A DNA stretch of 64,000 nt from an uncultured Flavobacteriales bacterium (GTDB lineage: Bacteria; Bacteroidota; Bacteroidia; Flavobacteriales_G; Salibacteraceae), in the NCBI GenBank assembly GCA_943788725.1, contig CALSRJ010000001.1:742861-806860 (forward strand), written 5' to 3'. Within the stretch, counting starts at the first letter, position 1. Each line of letters begins with the position of its first letter. The notes beneath the pieces are model-generated. The model was not told the origin of the DNA. It saw only the letters and a program-made list of their open reading frames with translations, and did no database searches. The position numbers and the translations under genes are program-made. This document shows positions 7,788 to 16,192 of this stretch, piece after piece.

Positions 7788-10073
7788 ATGAAACAATATT
7801 ACGCCCTTCTCTTGATCTTGCTATGTCCATTTTTCTTATGGGCCCAGACTACGGAATATGCAGACGACTTTGAAAATGGACTGTCCAACTGGACTACGAC
7901 AGGAACCTGGGGCACAGCTTCCGCCTATGCCTATAACGGCACATACTCTCTTGCCGATAGTCCGTCTGGTTTGTACCAAAATGCAACCACCAGTTATGCG
8001 ACACTTGACAGCGTAATGGACCTAAGTGCTGCCTTGGATGCATCTGTGCACATGCGCCTCAAGTTCGACATCGAAAATGGATTTGATTATTGCTACTTGG
8101 AAATGTCTCCAAACAATGGATCATCTTGGACCACCATGTACACCTTCAACGGCGAGAACAACTTGAATACCTGGACGAATTTTTCTGTCAGCGCAGGCGG
8201 TTTGGTCGGGAACAGTCAAGTCAAGCTGCGCTTCCGCTGGTACAGTGATGCTGGATACACGGCGTACGGTATTTATATGGACAGCTTGAGGATTACCAGC
8301 GACACCACCGATAATGCTCCACCGCTGATCGTACACGAACCGGATCCTCATTTTGAAGGAGAACCTGACACTAACTACCGCGAAGTGACGATCACGGATA
8401 TTTCTGGAGTAGCTTCAGCTCAGCTGACCTATACTGTCGACAATGGACCTCAAAATGTCATTAATCCGATCGATACGAATGGTGATGTATACACCTTTGC
8501 GATTCCACCTCAAGATGCTGGCGCTTACGTGGACTACTTCATAGATGCGATTGATTCTTCCGCCCAGCAAAATGCGGCGAGTTCAGAAATCTACCAGTAC
8601 ATATCTGGAAATTACATCAAGCACGACAATGGCACGGTGAGTTTCGTGCAAAGTTTCAGCGCTGGCGGGTTTTTAACTGGCGTTGCGAATAGAATCACGC
8701 TGAGTGGACAAACCACGTTGACTACTGCCCTCATCCGGAATTATACAGATGTAAACAATCCGAACGATAGCATTGAAATCCATGTTTGGTCAAACAATAG
8801 TGGTACACCAGGCACTGATCTTATCACGCCATTCAACGTCTTCCCAGAAGCCAACCTGCTTGAACCTCAGCGCATGACGCGCATCGATTTACGCGATTAC
8901 GAAAGTCAGCTCGACAGCTTACAGGGTAGCATCTTCATTGGATTCACCGTTCCTTCCGGACAAGCATGGGTTTGTGAAACTTCGGGATCAAACGGCCGAG
9001 GATACACCTACAATGGCTCTACATGGTCAAGCTCTAGTTACACGTACCACTTCAGGGCCATCACCACGGATCCGTTGACTCCTCCTGACGCCTACTTCAC
9101 GGCCGACACTATCAACGACCCGGAGGTTGCTTTTACCGACCTTTCGAACGGCAACCCTACGAGCTGGTATTGGGATTTTGACGATGGAGACACGAGCAGT
9201 GTGCAGCATCCAACCCACACGTATGAAAACCCAGGAACTTATAACGTTTGCCTTACCGCGACCAACTTTGTTGGCTCGAGTCAAGCCTATTGTGACAATG
9301 TAACCGTAGTGAATGCGGCGCCTGTTGCTCTTTTCTTGGTGGATCAATCTAATGACCCTACCATACAATTGGATGAGTTCTCACTCTACAATCCTACGTC
9401 TTGGTCTTGGGACCTTGGCGATGGAAACTCCAGTACATTACAAGAGCCAGAGCACACGTACGGAAGTGCTGGATCGTATGAGGTCTGTCTTATCGCCAGT
9501 AATGCCTACGGAAGCGATACGGCATGTCAGAATGTGAACATTGTCAATTATCTTCCAATTCCACTGTTCCAATACGAAGTGCAGGTAAACAACATTGTAA
9601 CCTTTGAAAACCTTACGGCGATTGGCAACCCTGCGGCTACAGACTATCATTGGGACTTCGACAACAACGGCGACACCTCTATTGTGGCAGAGCCTACCTA
9701 TAACTTCCCATTGACCGGCGGAACATTTAACGTCTGCCTGATAGCTTCCAATACGGTAGGCGCGAGCAATCCGTATTGTTCGGATGTTGAGTTGAATGAC
9801 CTAACCGTTGGAGTGCATGAAGTATCAACCAATGGTTTTGTAGTAGCACCAAACCCGGCCGTCGACCTGGTGCAAATCAAGTGCCCAGACGCTTCGAAAC
9901 ACATTCGTTCCTATCGCTTTGTTGGCGTTGATGGAAGTATCAATGACCTGAAAGCAACGCGTTTGACAAATGGACTTGAATTCAATGTTTCATCACTAGC
10001 TCAAGGAATATACTTTCTTGAATTGACTTCGGACGACGATTCCATTTCGCGCCTTCCGATTGTGATTCAGTAA
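7788..10073 (+). CDS. PKD-domain secreted protein with T9SS C-terminal sorting domain
   Basis: A 761-residue exported protein with a clear signal peptide (MKQYYALLLILLCPFFLWAQ). Residues about 25-170 form a jelly-roll/MAM-like domain ('DDFENGLSNWTTTGTW' ... 'SLRI'). After a linker region come PKD-type repeats, marked by W-Y-W-D-F-D-D-G-D near residue 460, W-S-W-D-L-G-D-G-N near 545 and Y-H-W-D-F-D-N near 620, with the recurrent 'G-T-Y-N-V-C-L' strand. The last 80 residues are a type IX sorting domain (V-A-P-N-P ... 'GIYFLELTSDD' ... 'LPIVIQ'). No catalytic domain is recognised, so adhesion or matrix binding is an inference. A strong terminator follows. Confidence 0.87.
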   Translation: MKQYYALLLILLCPFFLWAQTTEYADDFENGLSNWTTTGTWGTASAYAYNGTYSLADSPSGLYQNATTSYATLDSVMDLSAALDASVHMRLKFDIENGFDYCYLEMSPNNGSSWTTMYTFNGENNLNTWTNFSVSAGGLVGNSQVKLRFRWYSDAGYTAYGIYMDSLRITSDTTDNAPPLIVHEPDPHFEGEPDTNYREVTITDISGVASAQLTYTVDNGPQNVINPIDTNGDVYTFAIPPQDAGAYVDYFIDAIDSSAQQNAASSEIYQYISGNYIKHDNGTVSFVQSFSAGGFLTGVANRITLSGQTTLTTALIRNYTDVNNPNDSIEIHVWSNNSGTPGTDLITPFNVFPEANLLEPQRMTRIDLRDYESQLDSLQGSIFIGFTVPSGQAWVCETSGSNGRGYTYNGSTWSSSSYTYHFRAITTDPLTPPDAYFTADTINDPEVAFTDLSNGNPTSWYWDFDDGDTSSVQHPTHTYENPGTYNVCLTATNFVGSSQAYCDNVTVVNAAPVALFLVDQSNDPTIQLDEFSLYNPTSWSWDLGDGNSSTLQEPEHTYGSAGSYEVCLIASNAYGSDTACQNVNIVNYLPIPLFQYEVQVNNIVTFENLTAIGNPAATDYHWDFDNNGDTSIVAEPTYNFPLTGGTFNVCLIASNTVGASNPYCSDVELNDLTVGVHEVSTNGFVVAPNPAVDLVQIKCPDASKHIRSYRFVGVDGSINDLKATRLTNGLEFNVSSLAQGIYFLELTSDDDSISRLPIVIQ

Positions 10074-10093
10074 GGATAATTTCAACCTTATAC

Positions 10094-10127
10094 AAAGCCC
10101 TTTCGTCTTATGCGGAAGGGCTTTTTT
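10094..10127 (+). terminator. Rho-independent terminator after the PKD/T9SS gene
   Basis: AAGCCCTTtC and GgAAGGGCTT form a GC-rich stem around a short loop, followed by TTTTTT. It lies 20 bases past the stop codon at 10073. Confidence 0.85.
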
Positions 10128-10231
10128 CATGGTAACAAGTGCGCGTTGATGATTTAACAAACAATCTCCCTTGCCTATCGTATCAGCCGCAACCTTTGTC
10201 GAATTGAATCGTTTTTGTACGAACAAGCCGT

Positions 10232-10239
10232 TAGCTTTG
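10232..10239 (+). promoter_or_regulatory. -7 promoter box that decides the start of the 475-aa protein
   Basis: TAGCTTTG is an exact TAnnTTTG match. It lies inside the ORF-track extension (10215 onward) and 27 bases before the ATG at 10266, so the longer start would precede its own promoter. Confidence 0.5.
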
Positions 10240-10265
10240 AAATCGCCAACCAGAAACCAGGTGCA

Positions 10266-11693
10266 ATGACACGACAGATCGGAAGCAGTGAAAAAGCGTT
10301 AAGCATCAATTTAGACCCGTCCATTTATGGGTCTTTTGCAGAAATCGGAGCAGGACAAGAGGTCTCTGCCAACTTCTTCGCCGCTGGCGGAGCGTCCGGC
10401 ACCATCGCCTTGGCAACTTCTGCTTACGACATGAAGATTTCAGACTCTGTTTATGGAGCATCCAAGAAGTATGTAGCCGAGCCTCGTTTGATCACCATGC
10501 TGGACAAGGAGTTTTCAAACCTTGCCTCCAAACTCGAGCACCGCAAGCACGATACGCGTTTCTTCTCTTTCGCCAACACGGTTGAAATCCTCAACTACTA
10601 CAAGACCAACAAAGGTCACGGCTGGGTAGGATTGCGCTTTCAACTCGAACCGGACAGTCCGCCCAATGAATGTGTGTTTCACGTCATCATGAACGACAAC
10701 GATGGATTGATGCAACAAAAGGCACTTGGCCGTCTTGGAGTGAACTTGATCTACGGAGTATACCACTACAAACACGATCCTGAAATGCTGTTGAACAGCT
10801 TGCTCGACGGCTTGGGTCAAGGACGGGTAGAGATTGACATGTTCCGACTCTCGGGACCAGATTTCGACCACGTAGACAACCGTATCTTGAGCTTGCTCTT
10901 GGTGAAGAATGGAATGACCGATGCTGCTATGTTTGGTCCAAATGGCGACGTCTTGCAAGCTTCACAAGCATTGTACAAGAAAAACATTCTCGTATTGCGC
11001 GGACGATTCCGTCCTCTCACCCACGTCAACCTCGACATGTTGAAGATGGGTCTCAAGGAATTCCGGAAAGAGGAAGACGTGGATGTTGATCGTATTCAGG
11101 TATTGTTTGAACTGACGCTCAAAGACCTTAGTGCAGACGGCAGGATCGATGAGAAGGATTTTCTCGACCGGGTAGATATCATTGGTAGCCTGGGCTACAC
11201 GGTATTGATTTCTAATTATCAGAAGTACTACACACTCGTTTCTTACTTGAGTGATTCGGTTCGAAATCGCAAGGTGGGGGTCATCCTTGGCGTTGACAAC
11301 CTAGACCTGATTTTCGATGATAAGTATTACGATCTACTCAAAGGCAGACTGCTGGAATCCTACGGTATTCTGTTTGGTAGAAATGTGAAGCTGTTCGTTT
11401 ACCCATCACTTGCCAAAGATGGTGAGAGCCTCAAGACCGTTGACAATCTCAATTTCGAAGACAAATCGATCTATCACCTTATCGAGTATTTGAAATCGAA
11501 AGATAAATTAGAGCAAATCCGTTGCTCCAACAAAGACATCCTCAATATCTTTTCTGACCACGTGGTTAAAAAGATCAAGGATTGTGAATCTGGGTGGGAA
11601 TACATGGTGCCAAGCATCGTAGCCAATATGATCAAAGAAGGAAAGCTCTTTGGCTGGAAACCTGAAATGGTTGAGGACAAAGAATCCGCTTAA
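10266..11693 (+). CDS. conserved 475-residue protein of unknown function (often mislabelled in databases)
   Basis: A soluble-looking protein with no signal peptide or membrane segment. It begins MTRQIGSSEKALSINLDPSI and continues 'YGSFAEIGAGQEVSANFFAAGGASGTIA', a very conserved opening that I recognise from a widespread Bacteroidota family. From memory, relatives also occur in cyanobacteria, and automated labels are inconsistent (for example 'TonB-dependent receptor', which this cannot be). The body mixes alpha and beta elements, including 'RILSLLLVKNGMTDAAMFGPNGDVLQ'. I cannot name a reaction. The start at 10266 is chosen over 10215 because a promoter box sits between them. The CpcT-like gene follows after 16 bases, probably on the same transcript. 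Confidence 0.8.
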   Translation: MTRQIGSSEKALSINLDPSIYGSFAEIGAGQEVSANFFAAGGASGTIALATSAYDMKISDSVYGASKKYVAEPRLITMLDKEFSNLASKLEHRKHDTRFFSFANTVEILNYYKTNKGHGWVGLRFQLEPDSPPNECVFHVIMNDNDGLMQQKALGRLGVNLIYGVYHYKHDPEMLLNSLLDGLGQGRVEIDMFRLSGPDFDHVDNRILSLLLVKNGMTDAAMFGPNGDVLQASQALYKKNILVLRGRFRPLTHVNLDMLKMGLKEFRKEEDVDVDRIQVLFELTLKDLSADGRIDEKDFLDRVDIIGSLGYTVLISNYQKYYTLVSYLSDSVRNRKVGVILGVDNLDLIFDDKYYDLLKGRLLESYGILFGRNVKLFVYPSLAKDGESLKTVDNLNFEDKSIYHLIEYLKSKDKLEQIRCSNKDILNIFSDHVVKKIKDCESGWEYMVPSIVANMIKEGKLFGWKPEMVEDKESA

Positions 11694-11709
11694 GCACTAC
11701 CTTTTTGGC

Positions 11710-12318
11710 ATGAGACTGAGACTTGCCTTCGTTCTAACGTTCCTACTTCCATGCTCGCTGTGCTTCGCACAGTTTCCTGAAAATGCGGACCTCAGCATGC
11801 TCGCAGAAACCATGTGCGGGACCTATGCGGCTACAGAACAATCCGCCGGTGATGGCACAGGAGAAGTCTCCTTAAAGCTCACGCGCATTTGGAAAGATGA
11901 AAAAGACGTCTGGATTTTCGCGGAGCAACGATCTTCCACGGCTACTGAGGTTTCCTACCGAAGAGAAGTATATCAGCTCGTAATGAACGGAAAGAACAAA
12001 TTCATTCAATCCATATTCGACCTCGAGAACGAAGAGGCGTGGATGGGTGCAGCTGACAAACCCAAATGGGTAAAGAACCTTGGCCCTAGCGATGTAACAC
12101 TGCGTGAAGGATGCTCCATCGGCTTCATTTATTCAAACGGCACTTATTCCGGCAGCACGCAAGACAAATGTGTCTTCGCTTGGAAAGGAGCGGTATTGGC
12201 CACATCCGAGATTGCCCTTTCAGAAAGAAAAATGGCCAGATGGGACCGAGGGTGGAGCGATCAAGGACAGCAAGTATGGGGACCTCCCAAAGGTGGATAC
12301 GTCTTTATCAAAGAATAA
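11710..12318 (+). CDS. CpcT/CpeT-like chromophore lyase family protein, exported
   Basis: The 202-residue product has a signal peptide (MRLRLAFVLTFLLPCSLCFAQ). The mature part follows the CpcT/CpeT pattern: 'GTYAATEQSAGDG' at the front, 'FAEQRS' then 'YRREVYQLV' in the middle, and 'VTLREGCSIGFIYSNGTYSGST' followed by 'RWDRGWSDQGQQVWGPPKGGYVF' at the end. In cyanobacteria this family attaches bilins to phycobiliproteins; in non-phototrophs its ligand is unknown. The ORF track starts at 11650, but the ATG at 11710 gives the signal peptide and clears the upstream gene by 16 bases. The 3' end overlaps convergent ispE by 11 bases. Confidence 0.8.
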   Translation: MRLRLAFVLTFLLPCSLCFAQFPENADLSMLAETMCGTYAATEQSAGDGTGEVSLKLTRIWKDEKDVWIFAEQRSSTATEVSYRREVYQLVMNGKNKFIQSIFDLENEEAWMGAADKPKWVKNLGPSDVTLREGCSIGFIYSNGTYSGSTQDKCVFAWKGAVLATSEIALSERKMARWDRGWSDQGQQVWGPPKGGYVFIKE

Positions 12319-13168
12319 GCGCGCCACTCCAATGGGCGTAACCTTCCCAGTCAGTTGGAATTTGCGGGATCTGTTTGAATATTCCATAAACGCTTGAACC
12401 ACTGCCCGTCATGGATGCGTAGTCAGCTCCAAGAGCGTACATTTCTGCTTTTATTTCCCCCAACAAAGGATAGCTTGGAAAGACACTTTTCTCAAAATCA
12501 TTCTGAATAACCCCTTTCCAATCGGCTACGTCTAGTGAGGAAAGAAGCGTCAGGTCGATTGGAGGAGGGCCGGGTTGCACACCTGCATAGGCCTCCCTAG
12601 TGGAAATGTGAATGCCGGGATTCACAATCAACACGGAGTAATGACTCAAGTCTAGTTCGATCGAATGCATTCGCTCTCCCCTGCCGAAGACGTACATCGG
12701 TTCGTTCTTCCAAAAGAACGGGCAATCGCTTCCGATCTCTGCGAGGATGTCCATGGCCTCTTTATCCGAGAGGGTCAACGAAAAAAAATCCTTCAGAGCC
12801 TTCAAGGTGTAGGCTGCATCTGCGCTTCCGCCGCCCAATCCCGCTCCAATGGGAATCGTCTTGAGCAGGTGAATATCCACCGCAGGAAGATTGAACCACT
12901 TCTCCAATCGCTCATAGACCTTGATGCAGAGGTTCTGATCTGCACTTCCGGGTATGTCGATCCCATAACTCATGAAGCGCACTTTTCCAGATTCTGCCTT
13001 TGAAACGATTTCAGGATGGTTCCAAGCTGCTTCGTCGCGGTCTGATAATTCAAGACTCTCTTTCCATTGCACCGAATAAAAGACAGACTCAATGTTGTGG
13101 AATCCGTCTGGCCGTTTTCCGGTAATGTAGAGGCCGATATTGATCTTTATATTGGGGAATACCACCAT
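12308..13168 (-). CDS. ispE: 4-diphosphocytidyl-2-C-methyl-D-erythritol kinase
   Basis: A 286-residue GHMP kinase that phosphorylates CDP-methylerythritol in the non-mevalonate isoprenoid pathway (cytoplasm). The opening 'FPNIKINIGLYITGKRPDGFHNIE' is the substrate-binding block with Lys8. 'IPIGAGLGGGSADAAY' (residues about 106-120) is the ATP-binding GHMP loop, and 'IGSDCPFF' carries the catalytic Asp. 'ASMTGSGSSVYGIF' is the third GHMP motif. Length is typical. It is monocistronic and convergent with the CpcT-like gene, with an 11-base overlap. Confidence 0.95.
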   Translation of the reverse strand: MVVFPNIKINIGLYITGKRPDGFHNIESVFYSVQWKESLELSDRDEAAWNHPEIVSKAESGKVRFMSYGIDIPGSADQNLCIKVYERLEKWFNLPAVDIHLLKTIPIGAGLGGGSADAAYTLKALKDFFSLTLSDKEAMDILAEIGSDCPFFWKNEPMYVFGRGERMHSIELDLSHYSVLIVNPGIHISTREAYAGVQPGPPPIDLTLLSSLDVADWKGVIQNDFEKSVFPSYPLLGEIKAEMYALGADYASMTGSGSSVYGIFKQIPQIPTDWEGYAHWSGALIL

Positions 13169-13341
13169 GGAAATGCGAAGATGAGGAATGAGAATTGGAA
13201 TTCCGCGAAGGATCTTCCTGATTCACGGGAAGGACGGATACTTCTCGGAAAGCATTAGCCTTTCAATTCGGCCGTTCATGCGGTTAAAGACTCGCAAAGC
13301 ATAATCATCGCCCTTGACTTTTCCATCTCCTCCTCAATAAA

Positions 13342-13349
13342 TAGCTTTG
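13342..13349 (+). promoter_or_regulatory. -7 promoter box for the thioesterase gene
   Basis: TAGCTTTG is an exact TAnnTTTG match, 17 bases before the ATG at 13367. Confidence 0.5.
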
Positions 13350-13366
13350 GGCGAAACAGAAAGCAC

Positions 13367-13804
13367 ATGGCGATATGGTTTAAAGAAGTTCCAGTGGAAC
13401 AAGCAGACACAATGCGGAAGGGAACGATGTTGGAGGCCCTGGACATACGCATGATTGAATTGGGGGACGACTACATCAAAGGATCCATGCCAGTGGACCA
13501 TCGGACGGTGCAACCGTATGGCATCCTCCACGGAGGTGCATCCGTAACGCTGGCCGAGAGTCTTGGCAGCGTCGCCGCACACCTCACGGTAGATCCGGAT
13601 AAATACTACTGCGTAGGTATGGAAATCAATGCCAACCATCTTCGTCCCGCTACCAAAGGACGTGTAACTGGCACGGCACGGCCGATCCATTTGGGCAGGT
13701 CATCGCAGGTGTGGGGCATTGAAATCGTAGATGAAGACGCAAAAAAGATTTGCATCAGCCGGATCACCATGGCAGTGGTGCCCAAAGACAAACTGAAAAA
13801 GTAG
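13367..13804 (+). CDS. hotdog-fold acyl-CoA thioesterase (PaaI/YdiI type)
   Basis: This 145-residue single-domain protein carries 'YGILHGGASVTLAESLGS', the H-G-G-x-x-x-x-L-A-E active-site helix of the YdiI/EntH hotdog thioesterases, in which the Glu acts as base. 'VGMEINANHLRP' and 'GKRVTG'-like strands complete the fold. Members hydrolyse aromatic or fatty acyl-CoA esters; in menaquinone-producing bacteria one member hydrolyses DHNA-CoA, but no menaquinone genes are nearby, so the substrate is open. Cytoplasmic. An exact promoter box lies 17 bases upstream and a bidirectional hairpin follows the stop. Confidence 0.88.
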   Translation: MAIWFKEVPVEQADTMRKGTMLEALDIRMIELGDDYIKGSMPVDHRTVQPYGILHGGASVTLAESLGSVAAHLTVDPDKYYCVGMEINANHLRPATKGRVTGTARPIHLGRSSQVWGIEIVDEDAKKICISRITMAVVPKDKLKK

Positions 13805-13830
13805 ACTTCATCCAAGGAGATTAAAAGAAG

Positions 13831-13866
13831 AAAAGCCAGCACTGTAGAAGCGCTGGCTTTTCTGAA
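13831..13866. terminator. bidirectional Rho-independent terminator
   Basis: AAAAGCCAGC and GCTGGCTTTT pair around an 11-base loop. T-runs on either side allow use by both the thioesterase gene (+) and the DUF4097 gene (-), which converge here. Confidence 0.8.
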
Positions 13867-13886
13867 CCTAACTAAACGAAGAAGAT

Positions 13887-14924
13887 CTAATCTATTTCTA
13901 CGCTCCCTTGAGATATGTCGATCGTCACCCTGCGCCCGCCGGGCGAAGAGCCGACGTTGCCTGCTAAAATGCGTTGCATGTGATCTGGGCTAACCTTAAC
14001 GTTCGCATCTATGTTGTTTGGTCCATCGATTTCTCCGGCCTTCACCTTGGCATTCAAGGCATAGGAAGCTCCATTCGCGAAACCGATTTCTACACTCGAA
14101 AATCCTCCTGTAATGGTCACGGAAGAGAAGGATGCTGCAATCTCATCAACTTCGAGGCTTCCGTATTGTAGCTCTGCTTTTAGCGACCCAGAAAGTTTAT
14201 CGATCTCCGCAGAAGAAAAGGAACTGGTCATGGACATCGCGCCGATATCATCAATCTCAAATGCATCGTAGCTTGACTTCACATCAAGAGAGACGCCACG
14301 GTCGATATCGATGGCTGAAAAAGAGCTTTTCATGACGAGTTTTCCAGCATTGTCAATTTCCAAGTTACCATAGGTCATGTTGATCTCGGCATCTGAAAGT
14401 CCATCGAGTTCAGCACTGCTAAAATCCATGTTCAAGACATTGCCCTTTCCTTCGAGCTTTTCAGCCCGCAAGTTTCCGTAATCAATATCCACGGTAACCG
14501 GAGCCGTCATGGATGCCAGAAAGCTGTTTCCAAAATCGTTATCCAGATCAATTCGTACGCTAGCTGGCATCTTAATCGTATAAACGAGGGTCACATCATC
14601 CATCTTCTTGTCATCAAGCATCGTTTCCAAAGAAACGGCACTTGCATTGGCGCTGACTTCTTTCACAGATATGGCATCCAACACCTTCTGTGCATTGCTT
14701 TCGTTGCCATCGTCTACTGTCACTAAGAAGTGAACAGAGATGGTGTTTTGGTCCCAGGTGGTGATGTTGACATCACTGAATTTACTTTTCAGCTTGAAGG
14801 CCGCATCCGCATTGACGGAGTAATCTTTTTCCCACTCCTTGGTGTATTCATCCTTGGCCTGTGCTGTTGCACCTAGAACCGAGCCTGCAACCAGCAGGAG
14901 AGCGATTTTGTTGATTGTATTCAT
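13887..14924 (-). CDS. DUF4097-type beta-helical exported protein
   Basis: The 345-residue product has a signal peptide ending at 'ATAQA' (residues 1-23). It then carries a long series of short beta repeats with alternating polar residues: 'DIDYGNLRAEKLEG', 'NMTYGNLEIDN', 'MKSSFSAIDIDRG', 'MTSSFSSAEIDKL', 'LQYGSLEVDEI'. This is the DUF4097/adhesin-type parallel beta-helix frequently found next to ECF sigma modules in Bacteroidota. It lacks catalytic motifs and is rich in Asp and Glu. It is the last gene of a three-gene operon behind an ECF sigma factor and a membrane anti-sigma candidate, two bases after the preceding stop, so it is probably co-regulated with them. Confidence 0.8.
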   Translation of the reverse strand: MNTINKIALLLVAGSVLGATAQAKDEYTKEWEKDYSVNADAAFKLKSKFSDVNITTWDQNTISVHFLVTVDDGNESNAQKVLDAISVKEVSANASAVSLETMLDDKKMDDVTLVYTIKMPASVRIDLDNDFGNSFLASMTAPVTVDIDYGNLRAEKLEGKGNVLNMDFSSAELDGLSDAEINMTYGNLEIDNAGKLVMKSSFSAIDIDRGVSLDVKSSYDAFEIDDIGAMSMTSSFSSAEIDKLSGSLKAELQYGSLEVDEIAASFSSVTITGGFSSVEIGFANGASYALNAKVKAGEIDGPNNIDANVKVSPDHMQRILAGNVGSSPGGRRVTIDISQGSVEID

Positions 14925-14926
14925 GG

Positions 14927-15472
14927 TTAATTCACTAAACGGTTTTGCTGCTCGTATTTTTCGATTTTCTCTAGGTGCATCTCGAGCAACATGAGACGCA
15001 ATCTATAGTTCTCAACCATGTGCCGCACGATCCGCTGATCGCCTTGGTGATGGTTTAATTCTTCTCTGAGAGCCTCGTAATCTTCCTCGAGCTGATGCAA
15101 CTGTCCCACGACAAGTTGACCGATCATTTCTTCCGATTCGCTTGAGGCGACGCTTCTTTTTTTAGTGCGTATTTGTTCCATGAAGTAGCTCTCCACTTCA
15201 GCCATTTCAGGCGAAATATCACTCAAACCAATCGTGGCTTGTTGAATGGGCTGATCCATTTCTCCTTCCCGATTCGGAACAGCTCGAGTAACGAACAATA
15301 TTCCAACGATCACCGCAGCGGCCCACCAGACCATCTGCATCGGGTTATTGCTCGTAGGCTCCTCGGAAAACTTGCGCAGCTTTTGTTCGAAGCGCTTTGC
15401 ATGCCCTTGGTTTGGCTCTTGGTCATCAAAAGATGACCGATCGGCGCTGATAATTTCTTGTAATGATTTCAT
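14927..15472 (-). CDS. single-pass membrane protein, putative anti-sigma factor
   Basis: This 181-residue protein has a cytoplasmic N-terminus of about 45 residues, one membrane segment ('VWWAAAVIVGILFVTRAV', about 48-65) and a periplasmic coiled-coil C-terminus ('HQLEEDYEALREELNHH'). It starts inside the last codons of the sigma gene (ATGA overlap), the typical place for the cognate anti-sigma factor in Bacteroidota. It does not show the zinc-binding H-x3-C-x2-C motif. The regulatory role is inferred from topology and position. Confidence 0.65.
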   Translation of the reverse strand: MKSLQEIISADRSSFDDQEPNQGHAKRFEQKLRKFSEEPTSNNPMQMVWWAAAVIVGILFVTRAVPNREGEMDQPIQQATIGLSDISPEMAEVESYFMEQIRTKKRSVASSESEEMIGQLVVGQLHQLEEDYEALREELNHHQGDQRIVRHMVENYRLRLMLLEMHLEKIEKYEQQNRLVN

Positions 15473-16071
15473 GGATGCTGCATTAAAAATTCTTTGACCC
15501 GCTGTTTTCCTCGGTTGAACTGTGACCGAGACGTGGCACTACTGATGCCCAGGATATCTGCAATCTCTTCATGATCGTAACCTTCAAATAGGTACAAGGT
15601 GACGATGCTTCGATATCCATCCGACAGCTGCGCAATCGCCTCTTTGATCTGTTGAACAGTATAAGGAGCGTCAAAGGATGGTTCTGCCTCCTCTGAACCA
15701 GACCATTCTTCCTTGTGACCGTCATAGGTCTTCCTCGCACGCAATGCATTGAGGCTTTTGTTCACGACAATTCGCTTCAGCCATGCGGGAAACGTCGATC
15801 TATCTAAAAGGGATGGGAGCTGTTCAAACGCAGTCAGAAAAGCCTCCTGCATGACGTCTTCCGCGTCGTGGCGATCCAATACTATTCGATGAGCAGTGTT
15901 GAACATGGCTTTGTAATACAGGTGATAGATCTGCATTTGAGCATGACGGTCTCCTTTTACACAGCGCGCCAAAACATCCCGATGGATGCTCTTGACATGA
16001 TCTGAACTCGTGCTATGATCCTGCGCGCTCACCGGCTGAAAGGTAGTATTCCGAAGTCTGTTCTCTTGCAT
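15469..16071 (-). CDS. ECF-type RNA polymerase sigma factor
   Basis: The protein has 200 residues. Sigma region 2 is 'YYKAMFNTAHRIVLDRHDAEDVMQEAFLTAFEQL', which contains the conserved D-A-E-D-V-x-Q-E-x-F core-binding helix. Region 4 is 'QLSDGYRSIVTLYLFEGYDHEEIADILGISSATSRSQFNRGKQRVKE'. It would direct polymerase to envelope or stress genes, including its own operon. I place the start at the ATG at 16071; the track begins one codon earlier at a GTG. The stop overlaps the next gene's ATG by four bases. Confidence 0.92.
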   Translation of the reverse strand: MQENRLRNTTFQPVSAQDHSTSSDHVKSIHRDVLARCVKGDRHAQMQIYHLYYKAMFNTAHRIVLDRHDAEDVMQEAFLTAFEQLPSLLDRSTFPAWLKRIVVNKSLNALRARKTYDGHKEEWSGSEEAEPSFDAPYTVQQIKEAIAQLSDGYRSIVTLYLFEGYDHEEIADILGISSATSRSQFNRGKQRVKEFLMQHP

Positions 16072-16192
16072 CACTACAACCTAAAGACAAGCCTCAAAAG
16101 GAAGTGATGCATTTGAAGTGATTTTTTTAAGGAGACATACAATGCGAGGTGATTGATTTGATTTTCACTCAAAGAATAACTAGCATTGAAAC

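Noticed and set aside
10215-10265. N-terminal extension of the 475-aa protein in the ORF track
   Set aside because: It would start with a non-conserved stretch upstream of the exact promoter box at 10232-10239; the conserved start is at 10266.
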